From Dicyema japonicum (lineage: Eukaryota > Dicyemida > Rhombozoa > Dicyemidae): a stretch of 64,000 nucleotides of DNA. Location: positions 699,695-763,694 of the forward strand of contig RDEW01000026.1 of assembly GCA_011109175.1 (NCBI GenBank). Direction: 5' to 3'. A program made the translations under genes and the position numbers. Position 1 is the first letter of the stretch; each line of letters begins with the position of its first letter. The notes under the pieces are model-generated. The model had not been told where the DNA came from. It made no database searches and saw nothing but the letters and a program-made list of their open reading frames with translations. Below are positions 1-11,700 of the stretch, piece after piece.

Positions 1-314
1 CATGAATACCATGTGGAATGCAGGGCGTCTTATATATGAACTGACCGCATCCACCGTTAAAATAATGATTCCCATACTTACAAGCTGTAAAGTCATCATT
101 ACTAGAGCATTCCTTGCACTCCCTAAAGTTAATTTTCCAATCAGGACAAATGATGTCTTGTTTTAGTCACTTAACCAACCATGTTTGGAGATACTGAACC
201 CAAATAGAAAGTGATAGACTCCCAAGAAAACATACCCCCTTAAATAGTACATTAATTATACCCAATCATAGTTATGAGTACTATGAGCACTGATAGCAAC
301 AAAGCACTACGCAT
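1..314 (-). CDS. Small Cys-rich membrane protein, JTB-like, 5' part of gene (runs off left edge)
   Basis: Three exons read on the minus strand: 262-314, 180-238 and 1-156 (continuing outside the window). They are separated by two GT...AG introns of exactly 23 nt (239-261 and 157-179). The start is the ATG at 312-314, followed by a hydrophobic signal-like stretch (MRSALLLSVLIVLI). Exon 2 encodes YVFLGVYHFLFGFSISKH and exon 3 a Cys-rich ectodomain (DIICPDW..., CKEC, a later C...C and PCIP). It is a clear paralogue of the complete gene at 10034-10436, with the same exon borders and intron lengths. The resemblance to Jumping Translocation Breakpoint protein (C-W-CxxC-C-C, then TM and RxRQL) rests mainly on the complete copy. 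Existence of the gene is well supported; family identity is tentative. Confidence 0.7.
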
Positions 315-379
315 ATTTAATTATGATTATTATTATTAAAGCCAAAGAAACAATATTAATTTATTAATTAATGTAAATA

Positions 380-2500
380 ATAAAAAGCATGCTATTTTGA
401 ACGATAAACATGGTGACATCTCCGGACTTATCCGTCTGCTCACCTCGTCTTTCCCGATCATTAATTGGACGGTCCGTTATGCCCTCCGGAGCGACCACCA
501 TTCAATGATAATGAAGCTGAACTGCGAACCACGCTTTGTACCGAAGCCTATTCATTTCTATGATTACAAAAATGCAAATTGGACTGGCTTTACAAATTTC
601 GTTGATTCAAAACTGCAACATTTCCAACCTGAAAATTTCTCCTCCAAAGACAAAGCTGTATATTATTTCAACAAAATAATCATTGACGGGAGAAATATTT
701 TTATCAGACGGGCGAAAAATTGAAATACGACTCAAAAACAAAAAAAATAATTATGGAAAGAAACAACCTTAAGAGAATGATACATCGTTCACGAGAGGTC
801 ATTAATCGAATCAGGTCACTAACATTCTTATCAACGAAAAGCACAAACAACACCCAAAGGAAGAAACTTTGCGAATCTCTGCTGCCATGAATAATCAGAC
901 CTCAATTTCCAACATGTGGAAGGTGTTGAGACGTCTTAAGAAACCAGAAAACGAAGATAACAAAAAATAATGTCAGCTCAATCTGAATAAACTTATGAAT
1001 CATTTTATCCGATTCAATAACATTCTTTATTAAAAAATAACACACAACCAAAAATAAACAGAAATTTAATCAAAATGGCCCCGCTGACTTATTTTCTTCC
1101 TAAAGATGTATACAAAGCAACATCGATTCAGATAAAAACAAACTCATGTGGCCCAGATGGAATTGCTTTTATTCTGCTGAAACACTTGGGACAAACATCA
1201 ATAAATGCATTAACAAACATCTACAACACCTCGCTAATCATAAATACCATAACGACTCAATGGAAACTATCAAAAATTCGACCAATATTGAAGCCGGGAA
1301 GACCGAAGAACGATCCCGGCTCTTACAGACCAGTTTCCCTTATATGTGTTTTGTCGAGGATCCTGGAGAAACTGGTCCTAAAAGTTATTCGCCCTTTTCT
1401 CCACAACCTACATTCCAACATGGCTTCAAGGAAGGATTATCAACAACCTCCTTCCTAACAACATTAATGAAGCTCATAACTGAAGGACACAAAAACAAGC
1501 CAAAACAGGAAAAATCGGTCATATGTACGATCGACATTCAAAAAGCTTTCGACTCTGTCCCAAGAAAGATCCTCATACGAAAAATATTTTTGACAAAAAT
1601 TGATGCACCATTAAAGTTATAGTTAGCAGATTTCTTAAGTGGACGCCGAGGGAAAGTGTCCGTCGGAAACAAGAGTTCCAGATCGGGATTATTACCCAAT
1701 GGTGTACTCCAGGGATCTCCTCTGTCACCAATCTTCTTTAATTTGTTTTTGAATGATCTCCCCGTACCTATGAATAATAATGACATGCTACTTTCCTATG
1801 CCGATGACATAGTAGAAACGTAAATGTCGAACATGCTAAGAAAGACTACAAGGAATACTAAATAACATATTTGGATGGTTGTGCGAAAATCGATTAAATG
1901 CATGTTCCGAAAAGTCAGCAGTCACTCTATTTACTAAGAATAGAATGATGGGAACGCAAACAATTGATGTCACGTTAAATGGAGTACCTATACCACAAAA
2001 GAAATCGCAGAAGATGCTGGAGTAACTTTTGATACTTTCCTCTGCTTCTCAAGGCCATGTGGAATCTATCATATCAACCTGTGCAAAGAAAATCAATTTT
2101 GTAAAGGCCTTCCTTTGGAACTGTGGAGGAATTTATCCGCCAGGTATCGGGACCCTCTACAAGCAGTATGTCGAGCCAACAATAGGCTATGCATGTGCTT
2201 CATGGGGATCTAACATGTCGGCAACGAACCTAACAAAAATTCAAGAGATCCAGTCAAGAGCAAAAAAATTACTGGAAAAATATACAGATAAAGAAATTGC
2301 CCCAAGAGCACTCGAGTCTATCATAGAGGCAACTGGAGGCAATTTCAGAAGAGGAAAAAGACCCCCGTCCGTATAGAAAATGCGTGGGATCACGGTCGGA
2401 GCATCGAGAAAAAATGGCCCGATTATTGAGAGATGCCGGGATCACCTGAATATTAGTTATTGGTTAAGACGGTGTTTCTTTGACTTAAATAATAATAATG
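380..2500 (+). mobile_element. LINE-A remnant (APE-type non-LTR retrotransposon), broken
   Basis: Order along the strand: C-terminal part of an apurinic-type endonuclease (397-723, with the SDHHS motif at about residues 33-37), an RT N-region (1075-1450, KPGRPKNDPGSYRPVSL), RT motif A (IDIQKAFDSVP near 1530), motif B/C region (QGSPLSP near 1710, YADDI near 1797) and the thumb/C-terminal region (2029-2376, GYACASWGS). Frames change several times and there are in-frame stops, so it is dead. The 3' end carries the 'GGGATCACCTGAAT...' signature seen in other LINE-A copies, followed by an AATAATAAT-type tail near 2490. Same family as the element at 22330-25030. Confidence 0.85.
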
Positions 2501-4400
2501 CAACGTGATTTCGATTCGGTGGCGTTAAAACTCTCTCGAGTTGGCAAACATGTTGAAAAGAAAAAAGGAGAAGGGTCACCTGCGATACCTGATAATATGA
2601 ATGTAATTCTTGCCATATCCGAGATCGCTGTGGCAGATGACCCAAAAAATGGGCGAGGAAGGTAATCCTGCAGGTACGTAGCAGGCTATCTCAAATGCCC
2701 TGAAATGGTTGGACATACATGGCGGAGCTCTGCAGTGACAGATTCAATACTGCTATATCTGTGAGTAAACTCAAGAAAATGGCTGTAGCACTGGAAGGGC
2801 ACATAAGTAGTGTGGCGAGAGGGGTTAGAGGAAAAGCACCGGCTATAGTAAAGGGGCTAATTAGTAAAATCCGTGTTCCCAAATGGGACCTCAAAGAGTT
2901 GAGGAGGGCAAAGGTGGAGTTAGAGGGGGCAATAATGGTGTATAAGAGGAAACTCTATACACATGAAAGTCGGTGTAAGAGAAGGAGAGAAAATAATCTG
3001 TTTGAGTTTAATCGCAGATTGTTTTTACCGTCTCCTACACGAAAATGGCCATAGTGTATGTTCCCAGCAGGACGCGGAAATGCTTTCCACATGGGGTAGT
3101 ATGTGGGAGCTAAACCACGCAGAGGAAATGAGTGGAATGTCCCGTACAGCGCTGCTCCTTTCTTGGCGGAATCATGCGAAATTTTCGATTTTCGCAAGAA
3201 ATTTGAGGCGGTAGTGAGACATCTCTCTGATTGGAAAACGACCGGGTCGAAAAAGTTTATAATTTCTTTATCAAAAATGCACTTCATTGCACGTGTCTAT
3301 GTGTCGTGTATTACAGAAAAGTATCACTAACCCGGAAACGATTCCTGATTGGGCATGCACAGGGACAACTTATTTGATCTCAAAGCTGGAACAACCCCCA
3401 GTCTGCTGCAGATTATCGACCAACCCTGTATAAACTGAATGATCAAATTGGTGGCTAATGAGGTCAGGAACTTTATAGAAGCAAATGGGATTCTCTCTAA
3501 GAATCAGTTGGGTACTGTGCGAAATTGTCAGGTCTTTGTGCTGGCAGCCAATAAGAAGAGATTATATTTACCCCGTGATAAATTCGGCCGTGGACTGTGT
3601 GGAGTAGTCCAACTAAGTGAGCGTATTCTAATGCGAATGCACGACACCCAGATAGCTGGGTCAAGTATGTCTGCTAGGAAGCACGCCATAATAACGACCG
3701 AAAAAACACGGGCAACCCACCTAGCACTATCAGACCTTTTTTGTCTGCTAAGTATGGTGTTGATGATGGTGGGCTAGTAAATGTGAAGGCGTTGATCGAA
3801 TTACAATATAATAATTTGATGGAAAAGATCAACTTAAAAAGCCTTCATAAGGTCCTCTTCAGAGCATTGGACAACCAAATTAAGGTAGACAGTGTTATCC
3901 GTACCTTGGTGCTAGTCAAGCACAATAAACCGGACATTGTGGTACACGATAAAAAGTCTGGCCGAGTCCTTATCATAGAGGTTGGCATCACGTCTCAAGA
4001 CCGTTGCAGAATGTGGAGGTTGAGAAATAAAGAAAGTATGACTTTCTTGCAAACGTGATGGGGCAGATGCTTGGTTGCAGGTCCTCGTTATTCCTATAGT
4101 AATGACGTGGGAAGTTATTGCAACAAAGTACCACAAGGGTTATCTGAAGCAGTTGGGGGTAAATGAGAAGCTCCAGGCCTATCTACAGTCCACTGTGTTA
4201 AAGCGGACCCTAGAGAGCCTGACAATGGAGTATAGGAGGCAGAGCCCTGAGGTGCCATATGAGCAGAGGGCTTAATCGGACAAGGTGCTCTCGGAGTTGT
4301 TTCAGCAACCAGAATCGAACCTGCCTGAGGAGGCTGGCGAACAGGTAGGCGAGGAAGGTTGTTGATTATTAAATATAAAAACTTTTTTATTGTTTGTTAA
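2500..4400 (+). mobile_element. LINE-C remnant (R2-annotated-like non-LTR element with C-terminal nuclease-like domain)
   Basis: A helical N-terminal region (2719-3054) is followed by RT pieces: TNPETIPDWACTG (near 3329), then RNFIEANGILSKNQLGTVR (near 3470). The C-terminal part at 3741-4058 contains KPDIVVHDKKSGRVLIIEV, which resembles the PD...E core of the restriction-like nuclease domain of such elements. It continues as VIPIVMTW...KYHKGYLKQLGV (4075-4275). Frames shift repeatedly and the YADD region is missing, so the copy is defective and internally deleted. The 3' end has an AATAAA-containing stretch near 4400. Other pieces of this family lie at 50641, 59017 and 62460. Exact clade cannot be decided by eye. 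Confidence 0.7.
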
Positions 4401-4415
4401 ATAAAGTGGGGTGTT
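4370..4415 (+). repeat. Direct repeat, left copy (end of LINE-C tail)
   Basis: The stretch TTTTTATTGTTTGTTAAATA followed by AAGTGGGGTG recurs almost exactly at about 6186-6217 (AAGTGGGATG). The two copies flank the 1.8-kb LINE-A/LINE-B fragment between them. Confidence 0.6.
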
Positions 4416-4479
4416 TATTGCTAATATATGGGACAATTTTTAAAGAATTAAATCAATATTTTTTGTTATTAACCTTATG

Positions 4480-6190
4480 ACGTCAAACAAGAGAAATGAA
4501 CTTGATTTTAATACCAAAAACAAGATTGCTGAGAAAATCATAGAACATCTGTGTTTGCTTCAAATTTTCTTGAGTAGGTTTTTTTACTCTCACAAGGAGT
4601 TCTGTGTTAGATAGAAGGATTTGGATCATTCTCAGACTTGATTTGTCAATAAACCCTTCCAGCACTGTCATCAATTTGTTCCTGTTACTATTATTATTAT
4701 TATTACCCCCAGGATCACTGGGTCAAAGAGAAAGAAATAAAAGTTCTCATCTAACTAAGTGATCTCAGACCGACAAAGGTGAGGACGAGTCCGGCGGGGT
4801 CGAGAATCCTGAACAGCTCTTCTCATAGGACATGGCATCGGCTCACAATTTCTGTATGATTGTAGATAATTCGATAGTATTTGGAATAGAGGGCAGCTCG
4901 TCGGTAGAACAGCCTCCTTTAATAGTTTCCGTTGTATTTCAATTAAAAAATTTTCAATAGGTTGGATGTTGTGATCTGGTCCAATTAACCTTATTGCAGT
5001 CTCCTCGATTGCAGATAACTTCAATGTGGAAGATCGTGACATTTGCATTGCCCATGAAGGACTTGCATACGTCATCGTTGGTCGGATGAATTGTTTGTAA
5101 ATCGTGGCAAGGATCCCAGTTTGATCTCTAAATATTTTTGAGAGCACTTTTAAAATTCTCATTTTTTCAGAGCAGAAGTTACTCTGTTTTCAACATGCCG
5201 GATAAAGGTGAGTCCCTGATTAAAGGTTACTCCCAGAATCTTCGGTGTTTTGTTAATAGAGATAGCTTCGTTTTCATAAAGACTTTTGGTTCGATACATA
5301 GCTGTCTTGTGTAAGTGGTAAACAGTGTGACAAAGGACTTTGCTGCTGATGTGTCGAGTCTCCGCTTCAAGAGCCATAGTTCCAGCTTTGTTGAGCCAAC
5401 TGAGTCGCTGATTGAATGCTTCTGTCTTGGAGCAAGAATGATATCGTCGGCATAGGAGAGGATTAGACAGTTTTCATTACAGGTTTGGCATGTCGTTTAT
5501 GTAGAATTGAAAGTTGGGGTGATAGTGGGAGCCTTGAGGGACTCCATTTGGGAAATAGCGAGATCTTGATTTGATGTTGTTGCAGAGTACTTGTGCTCGT
5601 CTTCCATTTAGGAAGTTTCCAAGCCAAAGTTTCAGGTTCGGATGGATGTTGGTTTGTATATTTTCTTTGTTAGAAGTTTCCAGGGGATTGAGTCGAACGC
5701 TTTTGTGATGTCCACGGATATAAGTACTGTCCTCTGATGGGGTTTGGGGGAGTTAAATCCTTCCGCAATGAATTGTGTGAGGGTTGTAAGGTGTGTTGTC
5801 GTCGAATGGTTGTCCCGGAATCCGTGCTGGGTCGGAGGTATTGAGATTGAGTCTTGTATTTTTTTCCAAAACAAGCCTTGAGACCGAACTTAGAATAGAT
5901 ATTGGGGATAGGAAGATGGTTCATCTATTGGTTTGTTGGGTTTTCGGATAGGTCTGATTAGAGGCTTCTTCCATATTTCAGGGATTGTATTTGTGTTAAT
6001 GGATAGGTTGAATATATAGGCTAATAGTTCAGGGCTCGATGGCCTATGTGCTTCAGTTCACATGTGGTTATGTTGTCTGGTCCTTTGGCCTCTGAGTTGT
6101 TGGCTTAGATATGGCTCTGCGAACATCCTGACTAGTAAATAGGATCCAGTCATCGGAGCGTTTCGGTTCAATCTTTTTCAGGAATACTTT
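4480..6190 (-). mobile_element. LINE-A remnant nested in a LINE-B fragment (duplicate of 38956-40935)
   Basis: At 4483-4674 (minus) lies a short LINE-B RT piece (DKSSLRMIQILLSNTELLVRV). The LINE-A 3' end is inserted at a (TAA)n stretch beside it near 4690. LINE-A continues at 4755-5162 (C-terminal region, PTMTYASPSWAMQMS), 5159-5377, and 5632-5924 (HGFRDNHSTTTHL, DITKAFDSIP) up to about 6180. The same arrangement at 38956-40935 is nearly identical in sequence, but this copy has extra small deletions that break its RT frame. Hence a segmental copy rather than an independent insertion. Confidence 0.85.
4752..4774. repeat. Inner part of LINE-A 3' terminal hairpin region
   Basis: On the minus strand this is the upstream arm of the LINE-A 3' hairpin. 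The partner arm (CAGTGATCC) lies near 4710, just before the TAA-repeat tail. The arm reads AGTGATCT here, so it is slightly degenerate compared with the copy near 39470. Confidence 0.45.
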
Positions 6191-7069
6191 TTATTGTTTG
6201 TTAAATAAAGTGGGATGTAAATAATAATTATTAAATTTTATATCCCAATTATTAATAATAATCATTCACTTTATTGTACTTTAATTACATATGAGGCTAT
6301 TTCAAACATTTACCCTTCTATCGTTTAATGTCAGAGGTTTAAGAGACGAAGATCAGGAGAAGATATATAAATAATACCGAATCTCTTCCTTTTATTTGAA
6401 TCACAGAGGTTTCACAAGAGTTTTTAGAACGCAATTTATAAGTACAACAAAGTAGAAGGCTAAAAAATCGCGGAAAAGTTAGACTCATGCTATAAATTGC
6501 ATACATGAGTATAAAATTTTTTTTTATTTGCCAGGAGTGGTTTGCAAAAAGCAGCAAAATGCCGTTGTGGAGAAAGTATGAATGGGAAATCACTGATAAA
6601 TAGGACGATTTTTGTCAATAAAGTCAAAAATTAATATGTTTTCTAAATTGTTTAAATGTAGTTTTTAATCAAAAATATTATATAAATCAAAAGTTATAAA
6701 GTTAAAAAAGTTAAAATTTTGGGTAATGTCGAAAATTAGTTAAAATTTAATTTTTTAGGTCAATAAAGTCACAATTTTTATTGATTTTGATTTTTTTAAT
6801 TTTTGAGTTTTTAAATAAAATACTAGCGTGGAATCAATTATCATCATTTTTAAATACTAGCGTTGAAGCACTATCTAAAGACCGAAATTTTAAACCCGAA
6901 AACGATTTGAATTATATTATTTTGCATTTTAATAAAGATTTTGAATAGTTATTTTTATATTAAAAAAAATTTTTTTGTAGATGAATTTATCATAAAGTCA
7001 CAAAAGGTCGGTCGACTTAGTGCTGCGGTCTTGACTGAATCCCTGTAATAGTTCTGAAAACATAGGCCC
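6191..7069. other. AT-rich gene-free stretch
   Basis: Long A/T runs with a loose internal repetition: 'GTCAATAAAGTCA' occurs near 6614 and 6760, and 'AAATACTAGCGT' followed by TGAA or GGAA occurs near 6820 and 6852. The stretch begins with the right copy of the 30-bp direct repeat. No conserved coding signal is visible. Confidence 0.6.
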
Positions 7070-8230
7070 CTATACTATCATGGCCTTCATCAAAATTTTC
7101 AACTTTTCAATCAACGAAAATTGTATTGTTTCCATATGGAAGCTATCAAACATACGACCAATTCTGAAACCCGGGCAACCAAAGGGATCACCAGCCTCAT
7201 ACAGACCAATATCTCTTCTATGTGTTACATCAAAAATTTTGGAAAAGCTGATTCTTGAACTTATCAAACCATACCTTCCTGATGTACCTTTTCAACAAGG
7301 ATTCAGAAAAGGGCACTCCACAGAAACGCATTAACATGCCTTACAAATTTCATCAAGGATGGCCTAAAACGCAAACCTCATCAGAAGTCATTGACATACT
7401 CCATCGATATATAAAAAGCTGTCCCAAAAAAGCTTTTGATAAGGAATATCTTATGTCAAAATTTTCAAACAACCTGAAAATCTGGATTGCTAATTTTCTA
7501 AATAGAAGAAGAGTGATGTAAAAAACTGGGGTCCCTCAAGGATCTTCATTGTCACACCTGTTCAACCTATTCCTAAATGATATGCCCTCCCTTACCAGTG
7601 ACAATACTCTGGTTCTGACATATGCGGATTATATAATTGTCGCAGTCAAAGACCAGTGCGTTCATACTGCTGTATACCAGCCACAAGCTTCATTGGACGT
7701 TCTGAAACTGTTGGCTCGTTAAGAACATTCTACATACAAGTCCCGAAAAGTCTTGTACAACAATTTTCACAACAAACAGAAGATTGACAAACTCCGCTCC
7801 ATGTGTAACCATAAATGGAAACTCAACCCCCACGACCAACTCAGTCAAGATACTGGGCATAGCATACGACCCACTCTTGACCTTCAGCAAACACATCGAC
7901 AAAGTCATCTCCTCAAGACAACAAAGCTGAATTTTGTTAAAACACTCCTTGGACAATATAATGGGTGTTTTAACTCAAATTTGGACTCGCTCTACGTTCA
8001 GTATATTCAACCTTCTCTAACTTACGGGGGTGCTGCATGGGGAACCAAACTATCAAATGCGAATATGGAAAAATCAACATTCCAAAAATGGCCAGTAAGG
8101 CTCTGCAAAGGTTTTCCCAGACACCTCTAAACCCTACACCATTCGAGGAATAAGTGATGAAAACCGGAGAACGAGATGTAGTTATTTGTCGGTGATTTTT
8201 GGTTTTAATAAATAAATTCACTGTGATGCT
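7070..8230 (+). mobile_element. LINE-A remnant, broken
   Basis: RT N-region at 7080-7334 (KPGQPKGSPASYRPISLL, GFRKGHSTETH). A damaged motif A region follows (KKAFDKEYLMSK, near 7430), then GVPQGSSLS (near 7535), a YADD relic reading YADY (near 7620) and the C-terminal region (7940-8130, LTYGGAAWGTKLS). Several frameshifts and stops. The 3' end near 8190-8215 retains GGTGAT...TTTTAATAAATAAA. Confidence 0.8.
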
Positions 8231-8745
8231 GCGTTCAATCAAGAATGACACTAAAAGAATAAGTCTGTTGTTAGAAAAATAATGAATTTTCTATCAATTC
8301 ACAAGGAGAGTAGTTAACTGTTTTGAAATAATAAAATACTATTTAAAATATAATGGGATCAATTTATATGAATTAATATTAAATAAAATCGTAAACAAAT
8401 AGAAAGTAAAACATTGGCACCTTTATTAGTTTTGAGATTGTGAGTCCTTAATTGATCTATAATTATATTAATAGGGTTAACTTTAGTATTTTGTCAACTA
8501 ATTTATTTTTTGAAGTAAGAAGGCCGTCTAGGAAACATATAGGAGACAATGAAGGGTTCTTCAATATATCGTACTGAAGAAATTCCTCCTTCAAAGCAAC
8601 ATATTCATCATAACTTTCCAAATCAACATCAACACTATCACCAATCATTGATTATATTATTTAATAATTTATATTTACTTTTTAATATAACAAAATTTAT
8701 AGTATTAACGAATTTGAATAATTTTCATAATCATCTTTATCTCGG
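8231..8745. other. AT-rich stretch without a recognised gene
   Basis: The only notable frame is minus 8463-8648 (…VDVDLESYDEYVALKEEFL…), which is acidic and not obviously repetitive. I cannot assign it to a family and see no flanking exons, so it is not called as a gene. Confidence 0.4.
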
Positions 8746-9260
8746 TACGCCTCAACAGGATCGAGAGGTTTTTCTTGTGTTCCTCCAGAGTACCCACGGT
8801 TTTCCTGTACATACGACGATCATCTTCGCTAGGATTTGAAGAGGGGTGGATTTTTCCCCAAAATTACGTGTATTTGAAGCTTTTAGCCTTGACTGGAAGA
8901 AACGACCACAGAGACCGATGAAGCCGGAGCCGTTATTTTTGATTGCGGCGTGGTCAAGCATTGGGGGGAAAGATCGGGGGTAGAATTGTTAGACGTGCAA
9001 GTTTGTCTGTTAGGTAATTTATCTTTTATACATTGGATATTGAAGCTCCATAGGCCCATGAGGCACATGCATACTCAAATCCAGTGTATGCTTTTCTTTT
9101 CTGTCTGTGAAGATAGTATACGTTGATTTATTTCTGGATATGGAGAAACGATTCAAATTCAACCAGGCTCCCAGGTCGTCAAAATGTGTCTGAAGCTCTG
9201 ATTTGCCATATTTACGTATTTGTTCCTGCTAGCGATAATTAAGTCGTCAGCATATGTAGG
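8746..9260 (-). mobile_element. LINE-A RT fragment, heavily decayed
   Basis: On the minus strand the segment near 9235-9260 reads YADDLIIAS, an RT motif C. About 200 nt further on (near 9045-9090) it reads YTGFEYACASWAYGAS, the LINE-A C-terminal signature also seen at 2180 and 22700. The rest is out of frame. Confidence 0.65.
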
Positions 9261-9340
9261 AACCGGGATCACTTAATTAGTTAGTTTACTCCTTCTTTCT
9301 TGGTGTTTTCTTTTCGGGGTTATTAAATAAATAATAAATG
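9260..9340 (+). repeat. Solo LINE-A/SINE-type 3' end
   Basis: GGGATCACTTAATTAG, a loop with CTTCTTTCTT, then TTATTAAATAAATAATAAA. This is the same 3' end as in the repeat at 9385-9675. It abuts a LINE-A fragment lying in the opposite orientation. Confidence 0.55.
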
Positions 9341-9384
9341 TTAAAAGAAATAATCTAAAACTTTATTAGGATTAATAAAGTGAG

Positions 9385-9675
9385 CCGCGTGGTGCTTCGT
9401 GGCTAATTGGTTGAAGTTTCTGTTATGTTCGTCTGTTCCTCCTGTTTCTTCCTATTAGAGTGCCGTCATGTGATCCATCTGTCCAGGTGGCGCCCAGTGC
9501 CAGATTTGCTCTTTCCCACTGCACTGGAGGGGTTTCCACACTGCAAGCATGGACGTCTTTTACCTTTTATGTTGATTCCGGATAGACTCTGTTATTGTAG
9601 AAGTGTAAACTGGATACACTTAATTAGTTGTTTAACTTCTTTCTCGGTGTATCCGGCGTTAATAAATAAATAACG
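9385..9675 (+). repeat. SINE-like repeat, about 0.3 kb, copy 1
   Basis: A discrete unit starting GCCGCGTGGTGCTTCGTGGC and ending with GGATACACTTAATTAG, a loop, GTGTATCC and a TAATAAATAAATAA tail. The terminal arms GGATACAC/GTGTATCC pair as an 8-bp stem. A full second copy lies inverted at 46511-46813 and a partial third at 47098-47165. The head contains TGGCTAATTGG, close to a Pol III box A, so a tRNA-related head is possible, but no convincing box B is seen. The 3' part matches the LINE-A 3' end, suggesting mobilisation by LINE-A. Confidence 0.7.
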
Positions 9676-9689
9676 AAGATAAGAATGGA

Positions 9690-10030
9690 TCACCTAATAT
9701 GAGTTTTTTTATTTAAAAACTTGAGACCACTGAGGACTTGGGTGTTAAAGGCAACAAATTAGGTAATCCCCGCTTAAAACAATTTTCTGTCTTTGGGTTA
9801 ATGATTTTTATTTATGCAAAAGTGGTTTCACCTAAAATCTAAGAAAATTAATAAGGAAAATGGTTCTAAAAATAGTGTAGCTTTAACGATTAAGACCCCT
9901 CATAGTTATTGAAGAATGCAAAGTGAAGGAATCCAAGTAGGCAACGATGTGGTAATAGAATCAACAACCAAAAGATTCTCTTAATTCTCAGTAATTATCA
10001 AAATTCCCCAAAACGTAATTTATTATTGAA
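9690..10030. other. Intergenic, downstream of the JTB-like gene
   Basis: No conserved coding or repeat signal recognised. Confidence 0.5.
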
Positions 10031-10033
10031 ATA

Positions 10034-10436
10034 TTAAATCCTAAGACCAAGTTGTCTTTTTCTTAGTAAAAGACTAATTCCTAGGACGGCGAAGCAGCCA
10101 GCAAGGAAATAATTAACCCTTCGAGAATCCTTGACATCGTAGGGGATGCAGGGGACTTTGAATATTAACTGACCACATTTGTAGTTCATGTAATCATCCC
10201 AAAAATTACATGCAGAAAATTCTGAATTAATCGCACATCCCTTGCACCTTGCCTCCTCTAATTTCCAATTGGGACAAATAATGTCTGCTTTTAATAATTT
10301 AACCTACCATGTTTGGAGATACTGAACCCAAATAGAAAATGGTATACTCCCAGAAAGACATATCCTCTTAAATTGTATATTAATTATACCCAATAGCAGA
10401 TAGGAGAACTATAAGAAGACACGACGTATTACGCAT
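10034..10436 (-). CDS. Small Cys-rich membrane protein, JTB-like (118 aa, complete)
   Basis: Exons 10390-10436, 10308-10366 and 10034-10284 are joined across two introns of exactly 23 nt (10367-10389 and 10285-10307, both GT...AG). The spliced frame is 357 nt: ATG at 10434-10436, TAA at 10034-10036. Layout: signal-like N-terminus (residues 1-16), a second hydrophobic stretch (YVFLGVYHFLFGFSI), then a Cys-rich ectodomain with CPNW, CKGC, a central C...C and PCIPY. A transmembrane segment follows (VNYFLAGCFAVLGISLLL), then a basic tail RKRQLGLRI. The order C-W-CxxC-C-C-TM-RxRQL resembles the JTB family (Jumping Translocation Breakpoint), which in other animals is a type I membrane protein. This assignment is tentative. 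Exon 2 is nearly identical to that of the paralogue at 1-314 while exon 3 has diverged, which points to constraint or gene conversion. The AT-rich 5' flank shows no recognisable promoter. Confidence 0.75.
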
Positions 10437-10439
10437 ATT

Positions 10440-11100
10440 TAATTAAATAATTAACATATATTTTATTATTTGCCCATTATTTTATTATTAAAAATTAAAT
10501 AATTCATGACCTGATCGTAGCGACTCGCTTTCTGTGGTAGTTTAATAATATAGTTCATAGTATTTCAGGTTATTCATAAATAAGCAAAAAGGCGTGTTTT
10601 TAGTTTTATTGAGAAAACGCGAGACATAATTTTTGTCAAAGTTACTGTTTTGATGTGATTCTTATCCATAGAACCATTTCCATACAACTCTATCCTAGGT
10701 CATAATCAGAACAGAGTTCTCGCACAAGGATGTCATATTTGTGACATTTCTCAACTTTAGCTTGTTTGTGATATAATACCCATTTCGATAAGAGTTATTA
10801 CATTTTTATCTTGACTCCACAAAAATAACATCTACATTAGATTCCTCCACATAATTGAAGAGCGTTGAATATTTGCTATTTGTTCTATCTACCAGATATC
10901 ATTTCTGATGATTTGGGGACTCAACATTCTCCTTGTCAGTAATTCCATAATTAGAGGTAAAATCCTGCAATTGTACAAGTTCCATTTTTTAGTTTTTATA
11001 ACTCTACCTTCGCAAATAAACAGCCTCATTCAAAGGTTTTCAGAAAATAATTCTCGCGCAACACTAATCGTAAAAAAATAATACACGGCAAACATTAAAA
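10440..11100. other. Gene-free AT-rich stretch
   Basis: Upstream of the JTB-like gene and downstream of the hAT remnant. No family-level coding similarity recognised on either strand. Confidence 0.5.
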
Positions 11101-11104
11101 ATTA

Positions 11105-11700
11105 AATTATTTTAGATGCATAAAAGTGAGGACAAAAATTAGTAATTTAATGGACAAATTAATGTGGAATCGAATTTCTCCATTAATTTTTTTCAAATTT
11201 TCCAGTTTATTGTATTTCATATTATGCAGCGTAGAAAAAACTGTTTCGCATAAAAATGTCGTTGAAAATTGTAAAATAATCGTCAGTGGTACATAATGTT
11301 TCGAACACCCAGAATTTAACTCCATCAACATTAATTTAAAGGATCGATCGTTAAACAGTTCTATGAGTTTTTCATTTTCTTTAACAGTATTTTGACTGTG
11401 ACACAAAAAAAGGATTATCAAGTTTTCGTCTATGGTTTCAGTTCTTTTGCTATCAATTAGAATTAGACCCTAATTTTTTTTAAATTTTAAAGAACTGTAA
11501 AGTTACTTTTGAACGTAAACATAAAATATCTTATTTCTTTTTGTAACCACTCCGAGGTGACCCTTTTTGAATGTCCTGAACTCTCAGTCAGTTTTCTTTT
11601 CTTCTTTATAAGTGAATAGAATTTTAAGATCTCCGAGATTTTGGCTGCAACGTGAAAATAAACTGTTTTCTTGTCTTTTCGCAATAAGTTCGTACATCAT
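11105..11700 (-). pseudogene. hAT-type transposase remnant (C-terminal dimerisation domain)
   Basis: The minus frame 11107-11421 ends with FSTTFLCETVFSTLHNMKYN, then KLENLKKINGE. This is the typical hAT C-terminal block (F.s..lCE..FS.l...K...R..l....L). A preceding frame (11487-11684) is separated by stops and may be the upstream part of the same ORF. There is no intact transposase. A hAT-type terminus is visible at 15259, but no matching partner end was found, so the two need not belong to one element. Confidence 0.6.

Noticed and set aside
8463-8648. Acidic ORF on the minus strand as a gene
   Set aside because: Isolated, no family recognised, no exon to join; left as unexplained.
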